64,000 bases of DNA from Thermomicrobium sp. 4228-Ro (lineage in GTDB: Bacteria > Chloroflexota > Chloroflexia > Thermomicrobiales > Thermomicrobiaceae): positions 434,001 to 498,000 of the forward strand of contig NZ_JAPFQM010000006.1 in the NCBI RefSeq assembly GCF_026241205.1, in the 5' to 3' direction. This document shows positions 26,001 through 33,557 of this stretch, piece by piece; the stretch's first letter is position 1; the number at the start of each line of letters is the position of its first letter. The position numbers were made by a program, and so were the translations under genes. The notes beneath the pieces were generated by a model. It ran no database searches. It was not told the DNA's origin and saw only the letters and a list, made by a program, of their open reading frames with translations.

Positions 26001-26911
26001 CCGGGTACGCCACAGGTGACCGTGTAGGTCCCGAGCACAGTATTGTTGGCGTCATAGGCGGTCACCTCCAGGGTCGCTGGCCCCGGCGGACGGGTGACCG
26101 GGTCGTCCCAAAGCTTGAGTATCTGCAGCCGCTTGGTACGGTGCTCGTTGAGGAGCTTGAGCCCGCAGTAGACCTCCGGGTTGAGGCAGTCCCAGACCGT
26201 CGTCCCACTATATCCTGGGTAGGAGGGAGGGAGGACCGGGTTGGGGTCGATCGGAGTGGAAGTCTGGAACCCCTGGAAGGTATAGGTCCCAGGGCCAGCC
26301 ACGGCGACCCAGTCCGGGTCGTTGACCGTCTCGCTCACCTGGATCGTGTCGCCCGCTGCCAGCTCGACCGTGACGGTGCCGCAGATGTGGGGGTCGTTCG
26401 GTCCCCCACAGGTCAGCGTGGCCACCTGCTCGTCGGGCGATCCCGGGTTGACGGTGATGGTGACGGTCGCGCCGCTCGCGGGAGCGGGGCGGAGCCGGTC
26501 CGGCCACGCCTTCCAGACAGTGATGGTGACGGTTCGCGCACCGTCGCGGGCCGTCAGGCTGGGGTCGATGGGTCCGCTCGATGGCTTGGGGTTCGTCGCC
26601 GGTGTCGGGGTCGCGCAGGGGACCTTGCTGTCCGGGCCACACGCGTCCGGGGCAGCCGGATCCGAGCCGACAGGCTGGGCGGGATCGGCGGGCAACGCCT
26701 CGCGTGTCGCCTGCACGTCGGGAGTGGACTTCCCGAGCGGCTGCTCCTGGGCCGGTTCGTCGGATGGCGTACCCGGCTGGTCGGCCAGCACGGGGACCAT
26801 GGAGAAGGTGCTCGTCGCGACCGTCGTCAAGAGGACGAGAAACACGAGCAACCGGTGACCACGTTGCCTGCGCGATGCCGTGTGTCTACCCCGCTTCCGA
26901 TGCCCGAACAC
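23060..26911 (-). CDS. Giant sortase-type (LPKTG) surface protein with eight Cys-containing beta repeats
   Basis: 1283 residues from GTG 26911. An N-terminal signal peptide (basic start, core LLVFLVLLTTVATSTF) leads to a Pro/Thr/Ser-rich spacer, then eight repeats of about 120 residues. Each begins near V-T-V-x-K-x-W, followed by a PGxATVxV strand, a TxTC segment, a second Cys and a V-x-E-x-x-x-P-x-x-W end (first about residue 105, last about residue 980). They look like Cna-B-type folds with a disulfide in place of an isopeptide bond. A Pro/Gly/Asn/Ser repeat stalk (about 1115-1180) precedes LPKTG, a hydrophobic helix and an Arg-rich tail. No sortase gene is in the window. Confidence 0.85.
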   Translation of the reverse strand: MFGHRKRGRHTASRRQRGHRLLVFLVLLTTVATSTFSMVPVLADQPGTPSDEPAQEQPLGKSTPDVQATREALPADPAQPVGSDPAAPDACGPDSKVPCATPTPATNPKPSSGPIDPSLTARDGARTVTITVWKAWPDRLRPAPASGATVTITVNPGSPDEQVATLTCGGPNDPHICGTVTVELAAGDTIQVSETVNDPDWVAVAGPGTYTFQGFQTSTPIDPNPVLPPSYPGYSGTTVWDCLNPEVYCGLKLLNEHRTKRLQILKLWDDPVTRPPGPATLEVTAYDANNTVLGTYTVTCGVPGVVGGTVACAPDLDLPDDTAAVEVREVSMPPAWFTRPHTVGRRPWRWFYWVSYDGCLGNGCVWYAVENYRRIVMLQVWKTWDDPYGLDPRDPGATVDVQLSGSGVIDNTGGTQQATVNCPMGGWSGPFEPTNVSCGVLVLAGLSDGDQITLTETLPPGTPSWQPVQPAGGTFTFTWSWNPLPASGQFLACRDNLGRIECDVRFLNRRERPRTYTLDVHVMKTWRSFDYWPASDATIELTLAGQTQTVTCPKADPNDPARPLNAQISCGMVTFTGYSPPDHTVLSYVENPPLPDWQLGLTHPYANRPSFPLAYCGWVVVGERVGCHVGFLNTPYLSSLTVEKVWTDPSGSGATPGGPATVQVTNSRTGAVFTFTCPPAPLGQVVTCGLARGDLKANDLLTAGETPPAQWQPVSHLGPHLVSTTSSDPNFSCRSVGSNDFACTLRIVNQYRPPWQLTLRKRWLDALGNDFVGPPTTLLVTVDGQQVLVPCPAGFSPVTCATLTFPSRPSQLIVEEPNPPDGWTVIGGTGDWSNADCPASGCTVTVRNQLRDLVITVWKLWNAPSPPGSPATLTLDTPGGPVTLTCPGTANPDSCTPGPVTVPDWAHNRGPITVREETMPSGWSPWQGFGTWDGWTATPMGGGGPVQPYSVGPGWILVGNNLMISVSNRAGRCSPDDKTCSPTGEPRDGIWLEFTKLWAGSQPPGQDATVQVTLWPEWYPDHQVVTLTCPGTASPATCTPRVFLPLPKVSSDWRDFVLTITELSGPPGWIPTQGFGSYDFPGFLELLGCPDGDPDKCDMPKACSFDKETGEVRCVVTLANQSVPVPPPPPGGGNPPPTGGNPPSGGSPPPTGGSPPTGGNPRSGGSPPPTGGNPPAPANPPAGSPPAPAGQPAGPENPYLETVTNRPPAQDLDSASLQSASDRNTSQAQSAQGTVQLLPKTGYGRLHAPWWVALLLALLPTLSGLVFALHARSRRRPPLQRRC

Positions 26912-27907
26912 TCAGTCGATATCCTACCGCCGAATCGTCAGTCGCCGGAAGGGATGGGGCTGCAGGACGTGATAGAGAATTCTTCCTAGGGCTGAGCGGT
27001 ACGTTCGGTTGGGGTGAGCCCTGCGCGCGGGGTACCGACGGGTGTCGACCGGACGAGGGGGCGAGGCGGCCCATACTGCCGGTGGAGGTGGTGGCCGCTC
27101 ACCCGCCGGTTCACAGTCGCAGTGCTGGCAAGGGCTCGTCCCGGTTACCGGTCGTGCCGCGCGAGGCGCTCGCACGATCGGAGGGCGAGGAACGGGACAC
27201 GCCTGCGCCCGGCGCGACCAGTCGCCGGCCTCGGAGGTGCTCGACCACCGCGCGAGTTTCCCCGTCGGGGCCGGCGGGCCGGCGAGCACCTGGCGGGTGA
27301 GGCTGGTGTCGATGCGGCGACTGTGCTGATCGCGGCGGTCCGCGAGAGGCAGGACGGAGCCCAGCCAGGCGTGCCGGGTCGCTCGCGAAGGCCCGTCCCG
27401 CAGCGGCTCTTCGATCTCCGTGCGGCGTACGCCGTAGAGCTGGAGCAGCCGCCGGTCGGTGCATCGGTCGACGGATGGAATGTCGCGGACCGGTGCGTGC
27501 CTCCGGTCACAGGCCAGAGAATCGGAGAGCGCTCTGGCGGCGCTGTGGTGGAGCCGCTGCCAGCGAGTGGTCAGCTCGCTGGACAGCTTTCCGGGAGCGA
27601 GCCGAGCGATGGGCCGCTTGCCTTTTCCGCGCCGTTGGAACAACGCACCTCGTCGCTGGTCGGCGCTGTGACGACCGACCGCTCCGTCCGCCGGATCACG
27701 AACCGCTCAGTCATCGCGCCGATCGCGTTCCCCTGCGCGGCACGGCAGACGACCGGATGCAGCTCGTCGCCCACACCTTTTCTCCGGTATCGTCCACGGC
27801 GTTGCCCTCGCTCGGCGCGTCGCTCGCCGGTCATGCGCTCGGTCATCCCGTGCTGGCGGCGGGAACGATCGCGGTGGCCGGGTGGACCCTCGACGATGCG
27901 TCCGTTT
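26912..27907. other. About 1 kb without a convincing gene
   Basis: All six frames are Arg/Pro/Ser-rich and look like out-of-frame readings; no family motif was found. The part 26912-27000 is the upstream region of the LPKTG gene. A decayed gene is possible but no contiguous domain can be named. Confidence 0.45.
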
Positions 27908-29584
27908 TCAGGCGCAACAGGAGAGATGGCTGACGTCCTGCGTCACGGCGAGCGCGGCGAGGCGCAGCCCCTCGGCGCTGGTGAGATAGGGGGCGAGATG
28001 CTCGCGGAGATCGCTCAGCGTCAGCCGGCTGGCGACCGCGAGCGTCGCAGCATCGATCAGTTCACCAGCTGCGCTGGCGACAGCCTGGACGCCCAGGAGC
28101 CGGTCCGTCGCGGCATCGGCGACGACCAGCACGCCGCCAGCGTCCTGCAGGTTCACGCGCTCGCGAGCGATCGCAGCAGCCGGTGCGAAGCCGGTGACGA
28201 CCGAGAACCCCTCGGCCTCCGCCTCGGCGACCGAGAGCCCGACTGTCGCGACTTGCGGGTCGGTGAAGACGACAGCCGGGACAGCACGCAGGTCCAATGG
28301 GCGGTCCTCGCCGAGAAGGGCGTTCCGGGCGGCGAGGCGACCGGCTGCTGCCGCGACGGAGACGAACTGCGGGAGAAGCGTCACGTCACCTGCCGCGTAG
28401 ACGCGCGGGTTGGTCGTGCGCAGGGTGGGATCGACGAGGGGCGCGCTGCGCTCGTCGGTCGCGATGCCGGCAGCCGCTAGGTCGAGCGACTCGGTGTTCG
28501 GCGTGCGACCAGTGGCGACCAGGAGCGCTTCCGCTTCGACGACCTCCTCGTGGCCGGCCCGGAGGGCGACGACCCGCACGCCACCCGCTACGCGCTCGAC
28601 GCGCTGGACGGTCATGCCGAGTGCAAGACGCATTCCCTCGGCGGCGAGCCGTTCCTGGAGGCTGGTCGCGAGCCGCTCGTCGAGGTCGGGCAGGAGACGT
28701 GGACGTCGCTGGAGCAACGTCACGGCGGTGCCGAGTCGCAGGAAGGCCTGGCCGAGTTCGAGCGCGACGTACCCAGCGCCCAGGACGATGAGCGAGTCAG
28801 GGAGATGCTCGAGTTCGAGTGCGGTGGTGCTGGTGAGGTAGGGAACATCGGTCAGACCGGGAATCGCTGGAACGGCGGGACGGGCGCCGGTCGCGAGCAG
28901 GACGGCGCGGGGGCGAATGCGCCGCTCTCCGACCGCAACCGTCTCGGGATCGAGGAACCGAGCGGTGCCACGCAGGAGTTCCCAGCCGTAAAAGTCGACG
29001 AGTTCCTCGTACTTCTCGCGGCGGAGCGTGGCGATGAGCGACCGTTGCTGCTCGCGGAGCGCCGGGAGGTCGATTCCCTCGAGACGCGTCCGGATCCCCT
29101 GGTACGGGGCAGTGGCCGCGAGGTGGGCGACCTCGGCAGCGCGCAGGAAGAACTTGCTAGGGACACAGCCGATATTCACGCAGGTGCCGCCGAGGGTACC
29201 CTGTTCGACCATGACGACGCGGGCACCGAGCTGGCGCGCCTCGATGGCGGCAGCGAAGCCAGCGCTCCCACCGCCGATGATCAGGAGGTCGGTGTCGAAG
29301 CGGTCGGATGAACCTGCTGCCTCGCGGGGCAGGGAACCTGGCGAGACCGTGAAATCACCGGGGACGTACCGGTGGCTGGGCGAGCCAGCGGCGCGGACTG
29401 CTGCGCGGAACCGCTCGAGGTCGGCTCCTGGCTCGATGAAGAAGGTGACGAGCCCGCGCTGCCAGTCGGCTTGCGGATCGCGTGCTCCCGCCTGGGCGAG
29501 TGCCTGCTCGACCCGCTGCTCGCAGTCCCGGCACGTCATTCCCGCGACCGTCAGCGTGACGCGTAGGCGGTTCGATTCCGTCAT
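27908..29584 (-). CDS. merA: Mercuric reductase MerA-like flavoprotein with N-terminal HMA domain
   Basis: 558 residues from ATG 29584 (GGAAGGG upstream; a GTG 24 bases earlier is possible). Residues 5-70 are a heavy-metal-associated domain with GMTCRDCE. Then FAD-binding IIGGGSAGFAAA, redox-active GGTCVNIGCVPSK, NAD(P)H-binding GAGYVALELG, a second FAD motif VYAAGDV, and a C-terminal SCCA vicinal cysteine pair. That C-terminal pair and the HMA domain distinguish MerA from lipoamide dehydrogenase. It reduces Hg(II) to Hg(0) with NADPH in the cytoplasm. No merR, merT or merP lies beside it. Confidence 0.9.
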   Translation of the reverse strand: MTESNRLRVTLTVAGMTCRDCEQRVEQALAQAGARDPQADWQRGLVTFFIEPGADLERFRAAVRAAGSPSHRYVPGDFTVSPGSLPREAAGSSDRFDTDLLIIGGGSAGFAAAIEARQLGARVVMVEQGTLGGTCVNIGCVPSKFFLRAAEVAHLAATAPYQGIRTRLEGIDLPALREQQRSLIATLRREKYEELVDFYGWELLRGTARFLDPETVAVGERRIRPRAVLLATGARPAVPAIPGLTDVPYLTSTTALELEHLPDSLIVLGAGYVALELGQAFLRLGTAVTLLQRRPRLLPDLDERLATSLQERLAAEGMRLALGMTVQRVERVAGGVRVVALRAGHEEVVEAEALLVATGRTPNTESLDLAAAGIATDERSAPLVDPTLRTTNPRVYAAGDVTLLPQFVSVAAAAGRLAARNALLGEDRPLDLRAVPAVVFTDPQVATVGLSVAEAEAEGFSVVTGFAPAAAIARERVNLQDAGGVLVVADAATDRLLGVQAVASAAGELIDAATLAVASRLTLSDLREHLAPYLTSAEGLRLAALAVTQDVSHLSCCA

Positions 29585-29849
29585 GGGGTATTTCCCTTCC
29601 GGCGACACACTGCCGCCAGTATATACGCACTATCGCATGCTTTTTCGGCTTCATGATCGTCTATCTGTTCGCTTTAAACGCACCAACGCTCGCCGATGCT
29701 CACTGTAACACATACGGAAATTCGGAAGCAAGGTGTCGTCCCGCTTCGCCGACGAACGGGGTGCTCGGTCAGGAATGGAGGTGTCGCTAGGTGTGGTCTC
29801 GGTTATCCTTCCGGCAGCGTTGTCGAGTCGGCACGGCGGGAGGCGTGCG

Positions 29850-30827
29850 ATGAGACGGGGACAGCGAGCGCGGTGGATCGGCTGGTTGGCCTGGGCGAAC
29901 GCCGTAGCGATGGGACTGGTGCTCTTGCTCGGCACGACCGTCACGGCGACCGGCTCGGGCTTCGGGTGTGGCGAGTCGTGGCCGCTCTGCCACGGGCGGT
30001 TGCTCCCGCCGCTGACCTTGGAAGGGGTCATCGAGTACAGTCACCGGCTCGCGACGCTGGTGAGTGGCCTGGTGCTCGTGGCGCTCCTGCTCCTGGTTGC
30101 GTTGGAACGCCGGCAGGTCTTCGCGCGCTGGGAGACCCGCATCGTCGCCGGTCTTCTCGTCGGGACGCTCCTGATCCAGTCGGCACTCGGCGCCTTGGCG
30201 GTGCTGGCACCGCGCTACCCGCCGGTGATGGCTGTCCACTTCGGGGTCTCGCTGACGGTGTTCGCGAGCGCGCTCCTCTTGGCGCTCATCCTGACGCGCG
30301 GTGAGTCGCTGCGGGAACGGCGGCGCGTGGCGCCCCCCGGGTCGGTCAGCTGGGCGAGCTGGGGGCTCTTGGTCGGTACCTACGCAGTGGTCTATCTCGG
30401 TGCGTACGTCCGGCACGCCAACGCCAGCCTGGCCTGTCTCGACTGGCCGCTCTGCCAGGGGAAGCTGGTGCCGGACCTCGCTGGCCCAACGGGAATCGTC
30501 TTCCTGCACCGGTCGAGCGCGCTGCTCCTGACGCTGGCGCTGACGGGTCTCGTCGTGCGTCTCTGGCGAGACGGTGCACTCCGCCGCGCGCGGCCCGATA
30601 TCGTGCGGAGCGGTACGCTCGCGCTCCTGCTCCTGCTCGCCCAGTCGGCGACCGGTGCCTGGGTCGTGTTCAGTCGGCTGAGTCTCGACAGCATCCTGGC
30701 GCACGCGGCGGTGGTGACGCTGCTGTTCGGGGCGCTTGCGGTCCTCGCGTATCAGGCGTTGCCGGTACGGGTGGGTACGGTGCGCCGCTCGGCAGCGGTC
30801 GCGGAGCCAGTGCAGGTGTCGCGCTGA
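29850..30827 (+). CDS. ctaA: Heme A synthase (CtaA/COX15)
   Basis: 325 residues from ATG 29850 with GGGAGG upstream. Eight hydrophobic segments. Conserved heme-binding and cysteine motifs appear twice, as in the family: GCGESWPLCHG with EYSHRLATL in the first half, and CLDWPLCQGK with LHRSSALLL in the second half. It oxidises the C8 methyl of heme O to a formyl group, making heme A for aa3-type terminal oxidases. No ctaB or cox genes are adjacent. rsgA follows after 27 bp on the same strand. Confidence 0.92.
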   Translation: MRRGQRARWIGWLAWANAVAMGLVLLLGTTVTATGSGFGCGESWPLCHGRLLPPLTLEGVIEYSHRLATLVSGLVLVALLLLVALERRQVFARWETRIVAGLLVGTLLIQSALGALAVLAPRYPPVMAVHFGVSLTVFASALLLALILTRGESLRERRRVAPPGSVSWASWGLLVGTYAVVYLGAYVRHANASLACLDWPLCQGKLVPDLAGPTGIVFLHRSSALLLTLALTGLVVRLWRDGALRRARPDIVRSGTLALLLLLAQSATGAWVVFSRLSLDSILAHAAVVTLLFGALAVLAYQALPVRVGTVRRSAAVAEPVQVSR

Positions 30828-30854
30828 GCGAACGGGTATGCCTCGCGGGAGGGG

Positions 30855-31847
30855 ATGGTGACGGAGGAAGCGGACCACACGAGCGCAGCATGGTCAGACA
30901 ATATCGTGATTCGCGTGCGTGGGCCGTTCTACGACGTCCTGACGCCGCAGGGCGTGATCCGCTGTGTCGTGCGTGGAGCCTTGAAGAAGGAGCGGCGACG
31001 CGAGGACCTCGTTGTCGTCGGCGATCGCGTCGAGGTCCGGGTCGTCGCGCCTGGTGAGGGCGTGATCGAGGCAGTCGCACCGCGTCGGCGGGCGCTGGTC
31101 CGGCGTGCCCGTGACCGCGAGGCTGCGCAGGTGATCGTCGCCAATCCGGACCAGCTGGTGGTCGTCATGGCGGCGTCGCAGCCGGAGCTGAGCCTCGGCA
31201 TGCTCGATCGCTTCCTGGTCGTTGCCGAGTCGCAGGATCTGCCGACGGTGATCTGCTTGAACAAGGTCGACCTGGATCCGGAAGGCTGCGCTCGGGCTGC
31301 GCTGGAGCCGTACCGGGCGATCGGGTATCAGGTGGTGGAAACGAGCGTCGTGACGGGCGAGGGGCTCAGCGCACTGTGGCAGATACTGGAAGGGAAGCTT
31401 TCGGCACTCGCCGGGCCGTCCGGTGTCGGGAAGACGAGTCTGGTCAAAGCGTTCCGGCCGGAACTCGATCTCCGAATCGGGGCGGTGAGCGAGGCGACCG
31501 GTCGGGGGCGTCACACGACGACGGCGAGCGAGCTGATCCAGCTGGACGAGCGAACCTTTCTGGTCGATACGCCGGGTATCGGTGTGCTGCACCTGTGGGC
31601 GATCCTTCCGGAGGAACTGGGGCGCTGTTTCCGGGAATTTCGCCGGTATCTCGGTGCCTGTGCGTACCGCGATTGCCGGCATCTGGACGAACCCGACTGC
31701 GCAGTCCGGGCTGCTGTCGAGGCGGGCGAGATCGACGCGGGGCGCTACGAGCGCTACCGGGCGATCTACCGCGAGCTCGAGGAGGAAGCGGAGCGATACG
31801 GGCGCTGGGAGATCGAGCGGCTACGGCGTGGAAGGGGGGCACGGTGA
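30855..31847 (+). CDS. rsgA: Ribosome small-subunit-dependent GTPase A
   Basis: 330 residues from ATG 30855. N-terminal OB fold (about 18-85), then circularly permuted GTPase motifs: NKVD (G4) before GPSGVGKTSL (G1), G-rich switch GRGRHTTT (G2/G3) and DTPGI. The C-terminal zinc-binding segment has Cys-x-x-Arg-x-Cys-Arg-His (CAYRDCRHLDE) and a later Cys (DCAV). It acts in 30S maturation. Its stop overlaps the next start (GTGA). Confidence 0.95.
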   Translation: MVTEEADHTSAAWSDNIVIRVRGPFYDVLTPQGVIRCVVRGALKKERRREDLVVVGDRVEVRVVAPGEGVIEAVAPRRRALVRRARDREAAQVIVANPDQLVVVMAASQPELSLGMLDRFLVVAESQDLPTVICLNKVDLDPEGCARAALEPYRAIGYQVVETSVVTGEGLSALWQILEGKLSALAGPSGVGKTSLVKAFRPELDLRIGAVSEATGRGRHTTTASELIQLDERTFLVDTPGIGVLHLWAILPEELGRCFREFRRYLGACAYRDCRHLDEPDCAVRAAVEAGEIDAGRYERYRAIYRELEEEAERYGRWEIERLRRGRGAR

Positions 31848-32323
31848 GCGCGGACTTCCTCACAGCGGTGCGGGCAGCGGTCGAGTCGACGCTGCGCGAG
31901 CAGCATGACGTCTTGCGCGATCTCGTGCGTGGCCTCGCGCCAGCTGTCCTGAACTGGTCGCCGGGACCGGAGATGAACTCGATCGCGGTTCTCGTCGGGC
32001 ATCTGCTGGATTCCGAGCGCTATCTCGTGGCGGCGTCGCTCGGCGAGACGGTCGAGCGGGATCGCGAGCGCTGGTTTCGTTACGAGGCACCGAGCGATAC
32101 AGCGCTCCTCGACCTGATCGATCAGGTGGAGAGGGAGACGCTCGAGCGCCTCGAGCGTCTGACGGACGAGACGCTCGTCCAGGAGTTCTCACCACCGAAC
32201 GATCGCCTGGGGCGCCGCTTTACTGGTATCCGCTGGCTACTGCATGCGATCCAGCACAACCGCGAACATATCGGGCAGGCGCTGCTGACGCGCCAGCTGG
32301 CTGAGCTGCGTGGGATCGGCTGA
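31844..32323 (+). CDS. DinB/YfiT-like four-helix-bundle protein
   Basis: 159 residues from GTG 31844, overlapping rsgA by 4 bp. The DinB-superfamily pattern is visible: His in VLVGHLLDSERYLV and the pair in IQHNREHIGQ, which would bind a divalent metal. Members act as thiol transferases (bacillithiol, mycothiol) or of unknown role. Coupled translation with rsgA is probably organisational rather than functional. Confidence 0.82.
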   Translation: MSADFLTAVRAAVESTLREQHDVLRDLVRGLAPAVLNWSPGPEMNSIAVLVGHLLDSERYLVAASLGETVERDRERWFRYEAPSDTALLDLIDQVERETLERLERLTDETLVQEFSPPNDRLGRRFTGIRWLLHAIQHNREHIGQALLTRQLAELRGIG

Positions 32324-32336
32324 GGCGGAGGGCGCG

Positions 32337-32435
32337 ATGTCGCCCTGGCTGTTGCGGCTCCTCGGTGTCGTACTCGCTCTCGCCATCGTCGCCGGGCTCT
32401 TCGCGCTGGCTTTCCTCAAAGCGGGCATGCGCTGA
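32337..32435 (+). CDS. 32-residue single-TM small protein
   Basis: ATG at 32337, 13 bp after the dinB-like stop, with GCGGAGGGCG upstream giving GGAGG. The peptide is nearly all one hydrophobic helix (LLRLLGVVLALAIVAGLFALAF) flanked by short charged ends (KAGMR). Such peptides often modulate membrane complexes. Position, ribosome site and composition support a real gene; the function is unknown. Confidence 0.55.
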   Translation: MSPWLLRLLGVVLALAIVAGLFALAFLKAGMR

Positions 32436-32490
32436 GGACACGCGGGGCTGGACTGCCGGTTGCCTATCCTGGTGTTGGCGCGCAAGAGAG

Positions 32491-32518
32491 CCGGGGCAGG
32501 CGGGTGAGCCTGCCCCGG
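32491..32518. terminator. Bidirectional terminator hairpin
   Basis: CCGGGGCAGGC pairs over 11 bp with GCCTGCCCCGG around GGGTGA, between the plus-strand rsgA group and the convergent GntR gene. TT follows on the plus side and CTCTCTT precedes it. Confidence 0.65.
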
Positions 32519-32540
32519 TTGCCTGTGTGGGGATAGCTGA

Positions 32541-33320
32541 TCACCTAGCCGACTGGTGGCCGTTGCTCCCCACGGTGACGGCCTGGTGGCTCGGTAGCTC
32601 GAGGTCGGCGCGAATGTTGTCCTCGAAGTGCTCGATATGGCGGCGCATCGCTTCGCGGGCGGCGACCGGGTCGCCTGCCGCGATCGCTGCGTAGATCTCC
32701 TCGTGGCCCTCGTGCGTGCGCGCCAGTCGCTCCGCGGAGCGCGTCGTCATGAGCCAGCTGCTGAAGAGCACCTCGCTGAGCGGCCGCCGAGCTTCGCGGA
32801 GCAGGCGGTTACCGGCTGCGTCCATGATCGCCTCGTGGAAGGCGATGTCCAGATTGACGTAGTTGGAGGGATCGGAAAGGGCCGCGCGCATCCGTTCCAG
32901 GATCTCGCTGAGCTGCGCCAGCTGCTCCGGCGTGCGGCGTTGCGCTGCCAGCTCCGCTGCTGCCAGTTCCAGGATCTTGCGCAGCTCCAGGATCTCCTCG
33001 AGCCAGCTCGGATCGCGGTTGGAGCGCAGCCGTTCGAAGAGGATCTGCGGGTCGAGATGATCCCACTGCTCCGGTGGTTGGATCCACATCCCGCTCCCGT
33101 GGCGGACCGCGACCAGCCCTTTCTCAGCGAGGATGCGGATCGCCTCGCGGATGACGATGCGGCTCACCCCGAACTGCCGGGCCAGCTCCGGCTCCGAGGG
33201 CAGCGCCGTGCCCGGCGGAAGCGCCCCGCTGACGATCTGCTTGAGCAGCTCTTCCACCACCCGCTGGTGCAGTCGCGCCTGGGTGATCGGCTTTGCAGTG
33301 ACCGGTGTTGCTCTCATCAT
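32541..33320 (-). CDS. GntR/FadR-family transcriptional regulator (FCD domain)
   Basis: 259 residues from the first ATG at 33320 with GAGGAG 7 bases upstream. Winged helix-turn-helix at about 20-80 (LPSEPELARQFGVSRIVIREAIRILAEKGLV), then an all-helical FCD ligand domain with metal-binding His/Asp residues (DIAFHEAIMDAAGN, THEGHEEIYAAI, RRHIEHFEDN). FadR-subfamily regulators sense carboxylic acids or amino acids. It lies in the same direction and downstream of the racemase genes, but 237 bp from the nearest, so its target is not evident. Confidence 0.9.
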   Translation of the reverse strand: MMRATPVTAKPITQARLHQRVVEELLKQIVSGALPPGTALPSEPELARQFGVSRIVIREAIRILAEKGLVAVRHGSGMWIQPPEQWDHLDPQILFERLRSNRDPSWLEEILELRKILELAAAELAAQRRTPEQLAQLSEILERMRAALSDPSNYVNLDIAFHEAIMDAAGNRLLREARRPLSEVLFSSWLMTTRSAERLARTHEGHEEIYAAIAAGDPVAAREAMRRHIEHFEDNIRADLELPSHQAVTVGSNGHQSAR

Positions 33321-33557
33321 CGCACACTCCTCAATCCTGCTCATCACAGGTCTTTCGTTTCGCTCCTAAAGTGTATCGCGTTCCGCGTGGCGAACGTGAA
33401 CGCATCGTTTCGCCACCCCGAAGAGTTTGCCAATGTTCTGCCGTGCAGTGTGCCAGGGATATCCTGACCTCTTCGGTGCAGCTGGGACAAAGGCTAAAGC
33501 GCGTTTACCGGGGACGAACGACGGGCAGCGGCTTTCCCGGCCGGTGCGGAGTCCGCG

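Noticed and set aside
27014-28480. 488-codon plus-strand frame
   Set aside because: Its right half is antisense to MerA and its left half is Arg-rich with no domain; no good ribosome site.
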